Of a stretch of 64,000 nucleotides of DNA, positions 1-7,197 are shown one piece after another (position 1 is the first letter of the stretch; the number at the start of each line of letters is the position of its first letter). The notes under the pieces are model-generated. The model was not told the origin of the DNA. It saw nothing but the letters and a program-made list of their open reading frames with translations, and did no database searches. The DNA is from Carbonatibacter sp965199245 (GTDB lineage Bacteria > Pseudomonadota > Alphaproteobacteria > Kiloniellales > Kiloniellaceae): positions 620,001 to 684,000 of the forward strand of contig CBDAQP010000003.1 in assembly GCA_965199245.1 (NCBI GenBank), given 5' to 3'. Made by a program: the position numbers and the translations under genes.

Positions 1-205
1 AAGTAATCCGCCCCTTTGTCAGGTCATAAGGAGTCATTTCGACATCGACGCGATCCCCAACCATAGTGCGAATGCGGAATTTACGCATTTTCCCACCAGT
101 GTGTGCGATAATTTCGTGTCCGTTTTCCAACTCAACACGAAAGGTCGCATTGGGGAGCTTTTCCGTCACAATACCGCTAAATTCGAGAAGTTCTTCCTTC
201 GCCAT
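1..205 (-). CDS. infA: Translation initiation factor IF-1, 3' end cut by window edge
   Basis: I translated this frame by hand from the ATG at 205 to the window edge (68 codons). It opens MAKEELLEFSGIV and continues through VELENGHEIIAHTGGKMRK, which is the IF-1 signature. IF-1 is an S1/OB-fold protein that blocks the ribosomal A site during initiation and works with IF-2 and IF-3. The family is about 72 residues long, so only the last few codons are missing. mltG lies 68 bp upstream on the same strand. Nothing unusual is seen. Confidence 0.95.
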   Translation of the reverse strand, partial: MAKEELLEFSGIVTEKLPNATFRVELENGHEIIAHTGGKMRKFRIRTMVGDRVDVEMTPYDLTKGRIT

Positions 206-273
206 TCACCTTTGCCTTTCTGCTCACAGCTTTCGCCAGACACTACTGATCTGCACCGAAAGGTCAACGCCTT

Positions 274-1341
274 TCACCTGTTGCCTGTGCTGTTCTGGCC
301 TTTCTCTTTGCGCTGGCGTTCAATTTTTCGCCACTGAACAACATTTTTATTATGTTCGCGCAGAGTGCGCGCGAAAGCATGACCCCCTGTCCCATCGGCA
401 ACAAAATAAAAATAATCGCTTTTGACGGGATTGAGAACTGCCTCAATCGCCGCGCGGCCTGCATTGGCAATAGGAGTCGGGGGCAAACGATCAATGAGAT
501 AGGTGTTATAGGGCGTAGGTGTTTTCAGGTCTTTTTTGCTCAGGGGGCGATCCAAAGCCCGACGCCCTCCCGTCACACCATAAGAAACGGTGGGATCAGA
601 CTGCAACCGCATCCCCCGCCGGAGGCGATTGAGAAAAACGCTCGCGACCAGAGGCCGTTCATGCGCCTGTGCCGTTTCCTTTTCAACAATCGAAGCCAGG
701 ATCACGGCGTCTTCCGGAGTCTGGAGCGGCAGATCAGCCTGTCGGCTTGGCCAGCGTTGCGCCAAAAAATTTTCCTGCGCACGCACCATCCGATCTACTA
801 AAGCCTGGCGTCTTTCCCCCCGCACAACATGCCAGGTGTCGGGCAAAAGCGTCCCCTCCGCCGGAACAGAGGTCAATTCTCCCGTCAAAAACTCATGCGC
901 CCGCACCCGTGCCAGGACCTCCGCGACACGCAAACCTTCGGGAATAGTGATGCTGTAACTAACTTCGCGCCCTTGTTGCAAAATCAGGGCAACCTGTTGC
1001 GATGACGCACCCGCAGGAAAGGAAAAATCACCCGCTTTCAAACTTTGCGCCCGGCCCTGCACATGCAAGGCCAAACGAAACAGTAAGGCATTCTCAATCA
1101 CCCCTCGCCGTTCCAACAATCCCGCAATCGCTGCCAATCCGGCACCCTTCGGAATCGTGACAATGGTCTCCTGTGCCAGCGGGCCGGGGGCGCGGAATTT
1201 TTGCTGTCCCCACAAAAAACCGCCAATGACAAAGGCCACACCGCCTGAAAGGAGAAGAAAAAACACAAGAATACAGCGCAAAAGGCCACGCTCTTTCTGC
1301 CCACCCTTTTTTTGCTCAGGGAGTGGGCCGTCTTGCGTCAT
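274..1341 (-). CDS. mltG: Endolytic murein transglycosylase MltG (YceG family)
   Basis: This 355-residue inner-membrane protein cleaves nascent peptidoglycan glycan strands and is thought to set glycan length. A basic N-terminus is followed by one membrane helix at about residues 22-45, a LysM-like region, and the YceG catalytic domain. The catalytic signature SIVEKE lies at residues 217-222, with E220 as the expected catalytic glutamate, followed by the family block RLQSDPTVSYG. The start is the ATG at 1341, which has only a weak purine-rich site before it. It sits 26 bp after fabF in the order fabD-fabG-acpP-fabF-mltG found in many alphaproteobacteria, which suggests it is cotranscribed with fatty acid synthesis genes. 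Confidence 0.93.
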   Translation of the reverse strand: MTQDGPLPEQKKGGQKERGLLRCILVFFLLLSGGVAFVIGGFLWGQQKFRAPGPLAQETIVTIPKGAGLAAIAGLLERRGVIENALLFRLALHVQGRAQSLKAGDFSFPAGASSQQVALILQQGREVSYSITIPEGLRVAEVLARVRAHEFLTGELTSVPAEGTLLPDTWHVVRGERRQALVDRMVRAQENFLAQRWPSRQADLPLQTPEDAVILASIVEKETAQAHERPLVASVFLNRLRRGMRLQSDPTVSYGVTGGRRALDRPLSKKDLKTPTPYNTYLIDRLPPTPIANAGRAAIEAVLNPVKSDYFYFVADGTGGHAFARTLREHNKNVVQWRKIERQRKEKGQNSTGNR

Positions 1342-1367
1342 GACTCTCTACTCAAAAAAGAAGAAAC

Positions 1368-2624
1368 CTAGACTGCCTTGATAATCAGGCTGGCGTTGGT
1401 TCCACCGAAACCGAAAGAATTGGACAGGGCAACGCGAACCTTTCGCTCCTGGGCCGTCACGGGGACCAAATCAATCCCCACACATTCGTCAGAGGGATCG
1501 TCGAGATTCAAGGTCGGCGGCACAAGACCTGTCTCAATCGCCTTCGCACAGAAGATAGCCTCGACAGCACCCGCCGCGCCCAACAAATGACCAACCGCAG
1601 ACTTGGTCGATGACATACACAAACGCGAATTATGGCCCAGCAAACGCTTTACCGCACCAAACTCAATTTCATCACCCAACGGAGTCGATGTGCCATGGGC
1701 GTTGACATAATCAATGTCCTCCGCACTCAGGTTCGCACGTTTCAAGGCAGCCTGCATGGCCCGATAGCCACCGTTGCCGTCTTCGGGGGGGGCTGTGATA
1801 TGGTGTGCATCGCCGGACAATCCATAGCCGACAATCTCACCATAAATTCGCGCCCCGCGCCCCCGGGCGTGTTCGTATTCTTCCAGCACGACAACACCCG
1901 CGCCCTCGCCCATGACAAAACCATCGCGGCCCTTGTCCCACGGACGCGATGCGGCCTGCGGCCTCTCGTTATAACCCGTTGACAGCGCACGTGATGCACA
2001 GAATCCGGCAAAACCCAAACGGCAAACGGCGGCTTCTGCCCCACCGGCAACCATAACGTCGGCATCATCTAACATAATCAGACGCGCGGCATCACCAATG
2101 GCGTGCGCCCCGGTCGAACAGGCTGTCACAACCGCATGATTTGGCCCCCGAAAACCATAGCGGATTGAGACCTGGCCCGACACAAGGTTGATAAGGGCAG
2201 AGGGAATAAAGAAAGGCGACAAACGGCGCGGGCCGCGTGTTTCCACCGTGACCATCCCGTCAGCAACACTCTGTAACCCCCCGATGCCAGAGCCAATCAT
2301 CACCCCCGTCCGACAGAGGCTTTGCTCATCATCAGGTTGCCAGCCTGCATCCTCTACTGCCTGCTGTGCCGCCGCACAGCCATAGACGATAAAGGGATCC
2401 ATTTTGCGCCGTTCTTTGGCAGGCAGATAATCATCTGCATGGAATAACCCATCCTCCTCACCAACGGGAACCTCTCCCCCGACCTGGCAAGGCAGGTCAT
2501 CGGTCTCAAAACCCGTGATCCGGTCAATGCCTGTTTCGCCTTTGACCAGACGTGTCCAAACGTGATCCACCCCACTGCCGAGGGGCGAAACAATCCCAAG
2601 ACCTGTGATGACAACACGCCGCAT
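1368..2624 (-). CDS. fabF: Beta-ketoacyl-ACP synthase II
   Basis: This 418-residue cytoplasmic enzyme condenses malonyl-ACP with acyl-ACP in fatty acid elongation. The Cys-His-His triad of KAS II is visible: C169 in TACSTG, H310 in NAHGTSTPLGD and H346 in SAVGHLLGAAG. I chose the ATG at 2624 (MRRVVITGLG) because GGGAG lies 5 nt upstream and the family starts here. The frame also stays open to a TTG at 2639, which I reject. acpP lies 44 bp upstream and mltG directly downstream, so substrate carrier and enzyme are encoded side by side. Confidence 0.96.
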   Translation of the reverse strand: MRRVVITGLGIVSPLGSGVDHVWTRLVKGETGIDRITGFETDDLPCQVGGEVPVGEEDGLFHADDYLPAKERRKMDPFIVYGCAAAQQAVEDAGWQPDDEQSLCRTGVMIGSGIGGLQSVADGMVTVETRGPRRLSPFFIPSALINLVSGQVSIRYGFRGPNHAVVTACSTGAHAIGDAARLIMLDDADVMVAGGAEAAVCRLGFAGFCASRALSTGYNERPQAASRPWDKGRDGFVMGEGAGVVVLEEYEHARGRGARIYGEIVGYGLSGDAHHITAPPEDGNGGYRAMQAALKRANLSAEDIDYVNAHGTSTPLGDEIEFGAVKRLLGHNSRLCMSSTKSAVGHLLGAAGAVEAIFCAKAIETGLVPPTLNLDDPSDECVGIDLVPVTAQERKVRVALSNSFGFGGTNASLIIKAV

Positions 2625-2668
2625 GAGCACTCCCGCCAAACAAGAAAAACCCCGAAAACGCGAAGACC

Positions 2669-2902
2669 TCAGACGTTTTCAGAAATAAAGTTAATGGCAT
2701 CCTGAACGGTCTGGATTTTTTCGGCGGCATCATCGGGAATTTCACACCCGAACTCTTCCTCAAAAGCCATGACCAGTTCAACAGTATCGAGGCTATCCGC
2801 GCCAAGATCGTCAATGAAACTTGCGCTCTCAACAACTTGTTCTTCCTCAACACCGAGATGCTCAACAACAATTTTTTTCACGCGCTCAGAAGTATCGCTC
2901 AT
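2669..2902 (-). CDS. acpP: Acyl carrier protein
   Basis: This is a 77-residue, strongly acidic helical carrier. The phosphopantetheine attachment motif GADSLD is present with Ser37. It carries growing acyl chains between FabD, FabG, FabF and other enzymes. The start is the ATG at 2902, preceded by AAGGGA. A TTG directly before it would add one residue and is not preferred. It lies between fabG and fabF, the usual arrangement. Confidence 0.97.
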   Translation of the reverse strand: MSDTSERVKKIVVEHLGVEEEQVVESASFIDDLGADSLDTVELVMAFEEEFGCEIPDDAAEKIQTVQDAINFISENV

Positions 2903-3005
2903 CAATCCCTTGTCCTTATCCTAGTCCTAATCTCAAGTCTTTGTCTGCCCGACACCACCGCCGGATTCGGCCTGATAGCACAGCAACACAGCAGGGGCAA
3001 TGATC

Positions 3006-3743
3006 TTATACCATCACCAAACCACCATTCACATGCACTGTTTGCCCCGTCACATAAGCGGCCTCCTCACTCGCCAAATAGAGAACCGCATGGGCGATGT
3101 CTTCTGAGACACCCATGCGCCCCGCTGGAATAGAGGAAACAAGAGAGTCTTTTTGAGCATCGGGTAAAACGTCCGTCATCGCTGTACGGATAAAGCCGGG
3201 GGCCACACAGTTGACTGTGATCCCGCGCGATGCCACTTCCTGCGCCAGAGATTTACTCATACCAATCAATCCGGCCTTGGATGCGGCGTAGTTCGTCTGT
3301 CCCGGGTTACCCGTCACCCCGACGATAGAGGTCACGGACACAATGCGCCCTGTGCGCCGTTTCATCATACCTTTCAGGCAGGCCCGCGCCAGCTTGAAAC
3401 TCGCGGAAAGATTCACAGACAAAACCAAATCCCAATCAACATCCTTCATCCGCAAGGCCAGTGTATCCCGGGTCAAGCCCGCATTATTGACCAAAACATC
3501 AACCTGCCCCAACGCGGCATCTGCGCGCGCGATCAGGTCTTCTGCCGCGCCATCTTCGGACAGGTTCACGGGCAAAACATGCGCCCGTTCACCCAATTCT
3601 GCGGCAAGGCTTTCCAACGCCTCAACCCGCGTCCCCGACAGCCCAACGACAGCACCCTGTGCATGGAGAACCCGTGCAATCGCGCCGCCAATCCCACCAG
3701 AAGCCCCCGTGACCAGTGCTGTCTTCCCCATTAAATCGAACAT
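3006..3743 (-). CDS. fabG: 3-oxoacyl-ACP reductase
   Basis: This 245-residue short-chain dehydrogenase reduces 3-ketoacyl-ACP with NADPH. The cofactor motif TGASGGIG is at residues 12-19, the NNAG motif at about 86-89, and the catalytic S139, Y152, K156 set is intact (Y-A-A-S-K). The C-terminus QTVHVNGGLVMV is the usual FabG ending. The ATG at 3743 has AAGGAGA about 11 nt upstream. It sits between fabD and acpP in the fatty acid cluster. The length is normal. Confidence 0.96.
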   Translation of the reverse strand: MFDLMGKTALVTGASGGIGGAIARVLHAQGAVVGLSGTRVEALESLAAELGERAHVLPVNLSEDGAAEDLIARADAALGQVDVLVNNAGLTRDTLALRMKDVDWDLVLSVNLSASFKLARACLKGMMKRRTGRIVSVTSIVGVTGNPGQTNYAASKAGLIGMSKSLAQEVASRGITVNCVAPGFIRTAMTDVLPDAQKDSLVSSIPAGRMGVSEDIAHAVLYLASEEAAYVTGQTVHVNGGLVMV

Positions 3744-3809
3744 TGTCTCATACTCTCCTTACAACATCAAAAGACCATAAAAAAACCAAAGCGAACAGCC
3801 TTCCTTTCC

Positions 3810-4751
3810 TTACAATTTTTTGAGGAATGTTTCGATATCCGCCACTGTGCCAACTGTCTCCCCGATCATGTCCTTGTTGATCCGGCGCACAAGTCCAGAC
3901 AAAACCTTTCCCGCCCCCAGTTCAACAACATGTTCGACCCCTTGCAGTGCCATAAAATCAACTGATTCCCGCCAACGCACCGCCCCTGTCACCTGTGCGA
4001 CCAAAAGCTGACGCAGAGCATCCGGGTTTGTTTCTGCTACCGCTTTGACATTGACGACAACAGGACAGGCGGGCGCGGCAAAGGGAACGGCGGACAAGGC
4101 CTCTGCCATCACATCCGCCGCCGGTATCATCAAAGAACAATGAAAAGGCGCGGACACGGGCAAGAGCAGAGCACGCTTCGCCCCCCCTGTGCGCGCCAAA
4201 TCAATAGCGCGTTCAACGGCGGTTCGGTGTCCAGAAACCACCACCTGCCCGGGGGCGTTGTCATTGGCAGCGACACAGACATCTTCGCCTGCCGCATCAC
4301 GCGCCAAAGCACAAACGGCCTCATAATCCAAACCCAAAATCGCCGCCATGGCCCCGACACCGACGGGAACAGCCGCCTGCATCGCCTGAGCGCGCACCTG
4401 CAACAGTCGCGCCGTATCGGCAAGGCTCAAGACCCCCGCCGCTGTCAAGGCAGAGTATTCTCCCAGGGAATGTCCCGCCACAAATTTCGCCCGCGTTGCC
4501 AGGGATTGCCCGCTTTCGTGTTCCAAAACCCGTACCACCGCCAAGGACACTGCCATCAAGGCAGGTTGTGCGTTTTCGGTAAGGGTGAGCTGATCGGACG
4601 GCCCGTCAAAAATCAGTTGTGAGAGTTTTTGTGACAAAGCTTCATCAACTTCCTCAAAAACCTCTCGCGCTGTAACGAAAGCCGCCGCCAGGTCTCTGCC
4701 CATTCCAACCGCTTGTGATCCCTGTCCAGGAAAAACAAAAGCACGCGCCAT
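3810..4751 (-). CDS. fabD: Malonyl-CoA:ACP transacylase
   Basis: This 313-residue enzyme transfers malonyl from CoA to ACP, the entry step of chain elongation. It opens with FVFPGQGSQAVGMG. The nucleophile elbow GHSLGEYSA contains Ser95, and the catalytic His204 lies in VSAPFHCS. It is the first gene of the minus-strand fab group. The region before it (4752-4947) separates it from the divergent msrB and should carry both promoters, but I cannot assign clear -35 and -10 boxes there. Confidence 0.96.
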   Translation of the reverse strand: MARAFVFPGQGSQAVGMGRDLAAAFVTAREVFEEVDEALSQKLSQLIFDGPSDQLTLTENAQPALMAVSLAVVRVLEHESGQSLATRAKFVAGHSLGEYSALTAAGVLSLADTARLLQVRAQAMQAAVPVGVGAMAAILGLDYEAVCALARDAAGEDVCVAANDNAPGQVVVSGHRTAVERAIDLARTGGAKRALLLPVSAPFHCSLMIPAADVMAEALSAVPFAAPACPVVVNVKAVAETNPDALRQLLVAQVTGAVRWRESVDFMALQGVEHVVELGAGKVLSGLVRRINKDMIGETVGTVADIETFLKKL

Positions 4752-4947
4752 GACTCTACTCCCTCAATGGCTTTGCATTTATGGTTGAACCATCCGGCAG
4801 AGCAGGCGGTTCTGTCAAGCCTTGTCTGCTCCTGCGGTCCAGAATTTGTCAGGTTTAAAATTATTTGAACTATCTCTTGTACACGCCAATGGTTATTGAC
4901 CTCCGTGTATCTGACCGCCCCTTTATTTTTCCAAGAGGGCAACACAT

Positions 4948-5412
4948 ATGGCCCCTATAGAACCGAACAACCTTCACCAACAAGACGCAAGCAATCAGGA
5001 TAGGCGCGTGAAAATTAAAAAAACTGATGCCCAGTGGCGGGCAGAACTCGACAAGACAACCTGGCAGATTACGCGGGCGGGGGGAACGGAACCACCGTTT
5101 TCCAATCGCTATTATGCCACAAAAACACCGGGCACCTATCACTGTGCCTGTTGCAAATCCGCACTGTTTGACTCCTCTGCCAAATACGATTCAGGGAGCG
5201 GTTGGCCGTCTTTTTTCGCGCCGAAAGCGAACAGCCGTTTGTCAACACGCGATGATCTATCCCACGGGGTCTGCCGTACTGAGGTTCTTTGTCAATGTTG
5301 CGATGCCCATCTCGGTCATCTTTTCGATGATGGACCGGAACCGACGGGCCTGCGTTACTGCATCAATTCTGCCGCACTTGTTTTGCTCCCGGAGTCGGGA
5401 GGCAACAGATGA
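4948..5412 (+). CDS. msrB: Peptide-methionine (R)-S-oxide reductase
   Basis: This 154-residue repair enzyme reduces methionine-R-sulfoxide in proteins. Two CxxC pairs (C66/C69 and C115/C118) form the structural zinc site. The catalytic cysteine is C138 in RYCINSAAL, and C109 is placed to act as the resolving cysteine. The first 25 or so residues are polar and outside the family core. A GTG at 5008 could be a later start, but the ATG at 4948 has GAGG upstream. The stop codon overlaps the following antiporter gene by ATGA, so the two are coupled. Confidence 0.93.
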   Translation: MAPIEPNNLHQQDASNQDRRVKIKKTDAQWRAELDKTTWQITRAGGTEPPFSNRYYATKTPGTYHCACCKSALFDSSAKYDSGSGWPSFFAPKANSRLSTRDDLSHGVCRTEVLCQCCDAHLGHLFDDGPEPTGLRYCINSAALVLLPESGGNR

Positions 5413-6365
5413 CACTAATTCTTGCGCTTTTGATGGTCATCGGGGGACTCATTGCCCTCAGTGGTGGTGGAGAAATCCTGTTGCGCGGCTCAGTTGGTTT
5501 AGCTCGACGTTCGGGACTTTCACCGCTTTTGATCGGGTTGTCGATTGTCGCCGCCGGAACCTCCTTGCCCGAATTGATCGTCAGCATAGACGCGGCTTTA
5601 CAGGAGGCAACAGATGTTGGTGTAGGCAATGTCGTCGGCTCTAATATTGCCAATATTTTCCTCATCCTGGGGGCTGGAGCCTTGATCGCACCCATCACAG
5701 CACAACCGCGCCAAGTCATGAAAGACACGCTGGTCGCGCTTGGTGCTACACTGCTTTTCATGGTTTTTGCCTTTTGGGGTGAGGTGGGATGGGGACAAGG
5801 TCTCATTATGATCACCACCCTGATCGCCTTCCTTTTCGGGAGTTATCGAATCGAAAAAAAAACCGCAACCTCCGCCGACGTGCATCCTGATTCTGCGCCC
5901 ATTGACTCAGGATTCACTGCGATTCTTTTTATTGCTATCGGTCTTGCCGGTCTCGTTTTCGGGGCGGATATTCTCATCGAAGGTGCGCTCTTTATTGCGC
6001 GGGCAGCGGGAATCCCTGAAGTTGTCATTGGGTTGACGCTGGTTGCCGTCGGAACCTCCCTGCCTGAATTGGCAACTGTGATTATCGCAGCTCTACGTGG
6101 ACAGTCTGATGTGGCATTGGGCAATGTTTTAGGGTCAAATATTTTCAATGTTTTCATGATTCTCGGTGTCTTATCCCTTGTCAGTCCCTTTCACGTCGCC
6201 CCACGGGTGATCGCCTTTGACCTCTGGGTCATGCTGGGTAGCAGTTTGATCATTCTTCCTCTTTTACTCTGGCGCGGGAAAATATCCCGCTGGCATGGTG
6301 GGTTGTTCCTTTTGCTCTATATCCTGTATATTGCTCGCCAGTTTATCAGCCCGCCTACGTCTTAG
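5409..6365 (+). CDS. Calcium/sodium antiporter, CaCA family (YrbG type)
   Basis: This 318-residue, very hydrophobic inner-membrane protein has about ten helices. It contains the two inverted alpha-repeats that define cation/Ca2+ exchangers: AAGTSLPEL with NVVGSNIANI in the first half (residues about 47-85) and AVGTSLPEL with NVLGSNIFNV in the second half (about 215-250). The acidic residues of both repeats bind the ion. The start overlaps the msrB stop (ATGA). The family exchanges Ca2+ or K+ for Na+ or H+; the exact ions cannot be read from sequence. Confidence 0.9.
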   Translation: MTLILALLMVIGGLIALSGGGEILLRGSVGLARRSGLSPLLIGLSIVAAGTSLPELIVSIDAALQEATDVGVGNVVGSNIANIFLILGAGALIAPITAQPRQVMKDTLVALGATLLFMVFAFWGEVGWGQGLIMITTLIAFLFGSYRIEKKTATSADVHPDSAPIDSGFTAILFIAIGLAGLVFGADILIEGALFIARAAGIPEVVIGLTLVAVGTSLPELATVIIAALRGQSDVALGNVLGSNIFNVFMILGVLSLVSPFHVAPRVIAFDLWVMLGSSLIILPLLLWRGKISRWHGGLFLLLYILYIARQFISPPTS

Positions 6366-6421
6366 AGGGCACCAAACCACTATAATACGAGAAAACAGCA
6401 TTATCTAAGGAGACCCCACAG

Positions 6422-6832
6422 ATGGCTGCCCGGAAAAAAACGAAATTGACGGAACAACTGATCCACATCCGGGATATGACTCTCTCCTGCCACATCGGGG
6501 TGACAGAGGCCGAACGCCTGCGGACGCAACGCCTACGCCTGAATGTCACACTGACCCTGAAACCACAGACCACCCCCGATGACAAGATTGAACAAACAAT
6601 CAACTATGGCACCCTCGCCAGGGTCATTCGCGAAACCGTTTTGAACACAAACGTTCGTTTGCTTGAAACACTCTTTGAACAGGTTGCTGACGTTTGCTTT
6701 TTTGATCCACGCATCAGAAAAACCCAAATCAAAATTGAAAAACTTGACCGCTACCATGACATTGCCGGAATCGGAATTGAAATGACCCGTGAACGGAGCG
6801 TGACACGCAAAACAACCCCTGAAAAAACCTAA
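6422..6832 (+). CDS. folB: Dihydroneopterin aldolase
   Basis: This 136-residue enzyme converts 7,8-dihydroneopterin to 6-hydroxymethyl-dihydropterin in folate synthesis. The family pattern is visible: HIGVTEAERLRTQRLRLNV near the N-terminus, which contains the substrate-binding glutamate, then the active-site lysine in IKIEKLDRY, and a GIGIEMTRER ending. AAGGAG stands 10 nt before the ATG. It is 56 bp after the antiporter and probably cotranscribed with it. folP, for a later folate step, is elsewhere in the window (10704-11774). Confidence 0.9.
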   Translation: MAARKKTKLTEQLIHIRDMTLSCHIGVTEAERLRTQRLRLNVTLTLKPQTTPDDKIEQTINYGTLARVIRETVLNTNVRLLETLFEQVADVCFFDPRIRKTQIKIEKLDRYHDIAGIGIEMTRERSVTRKTTPEKT

Positions 6833-7146
6833 AAAGCAAAGCAGGATAAAGAGACTGCCCCATATTTTATAAACAAAAAAGATTCGCCGCGACAATCAGG
6901 TCAAAATTAAAAATATTTTTTTATTCATTCCTATCTTGACTTTATTTTATATTTTAAAATCAATAAATTATTTTAATTGCCTTTTTTTTAGGCAACCCAA
7001 AGGAAAGCGCAATGTTCCTAGGGTGTCATGACTATTTTCACAGATAAACCACAGAGTTATCCACAGAAATCGTGGATAACTCTTTCAAGAGACTCGACCC
7101 TTACCATTAACCTTTTTTTAGCATTTTGAAATCACTGGAGAAATAG
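6833..7146. other. AT-rich intergenic region upstream of uvrC
   Basis: There is no credible gene here. The stretch 6895-7000 is almost pure A and T, with runs such as TTTTATATTTTAAAATC, in sharp contrast to the surrounding DNA. It is followed by DnaA-box-like sites (separate entry). A TTGACT at about 6937 could be part of a promoter for uvrC, but no convincing -10 at 17 nt is seen. Confidence 0.6.
7034..7082. promoter_or_regulatory. DnaA-box-like cluster with a perfect 11-bp inverted repeat
   Basis: TTATCCACA at 7057-7065 matches the DnaA box consensus exactly. On the other strand TTATCCACG (7071-7079) matches 8 of 9, and ATTTTCACA (7034-7042) also matches 8 of 9. The first two lie in a perfect 11-bp palindrome, GAGTTATCCAC (7054-7064), with a 7-nt spacer. 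An AT-rich block lies directly left. It could be DnaA control of uvrC, an origin-like element, or chance. The inverted arrangement is seen; the function is inferred. Confidence 0.45.
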
Positions 7147-7197
7147 ATGGACTCACCTCTTCGTGCGCCATTAAACAGAGGAAGCAGGCAATCGTGA
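7147..7197 (+). CDS. Possible 16-codon leader peptide overlapping the uvrC start
   Basis: An ATG at 7147 with GGAG 6 nt upstream opens a frame of 16 codons (MDSPLRAPLNRGSRQS) that ends in TGA at 7195-7197. Its last bases, TCGTGA, contain the GTG start of uvrC. A ribosome ending here would stand on the uvrC start, so this could couple or tune uvrC translation. It is rich in Arg and Ser. There is no homology argument, only position and ribosome site. Confidence 0.3.
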   Translation: MDSPLRAPLNRGSRQS

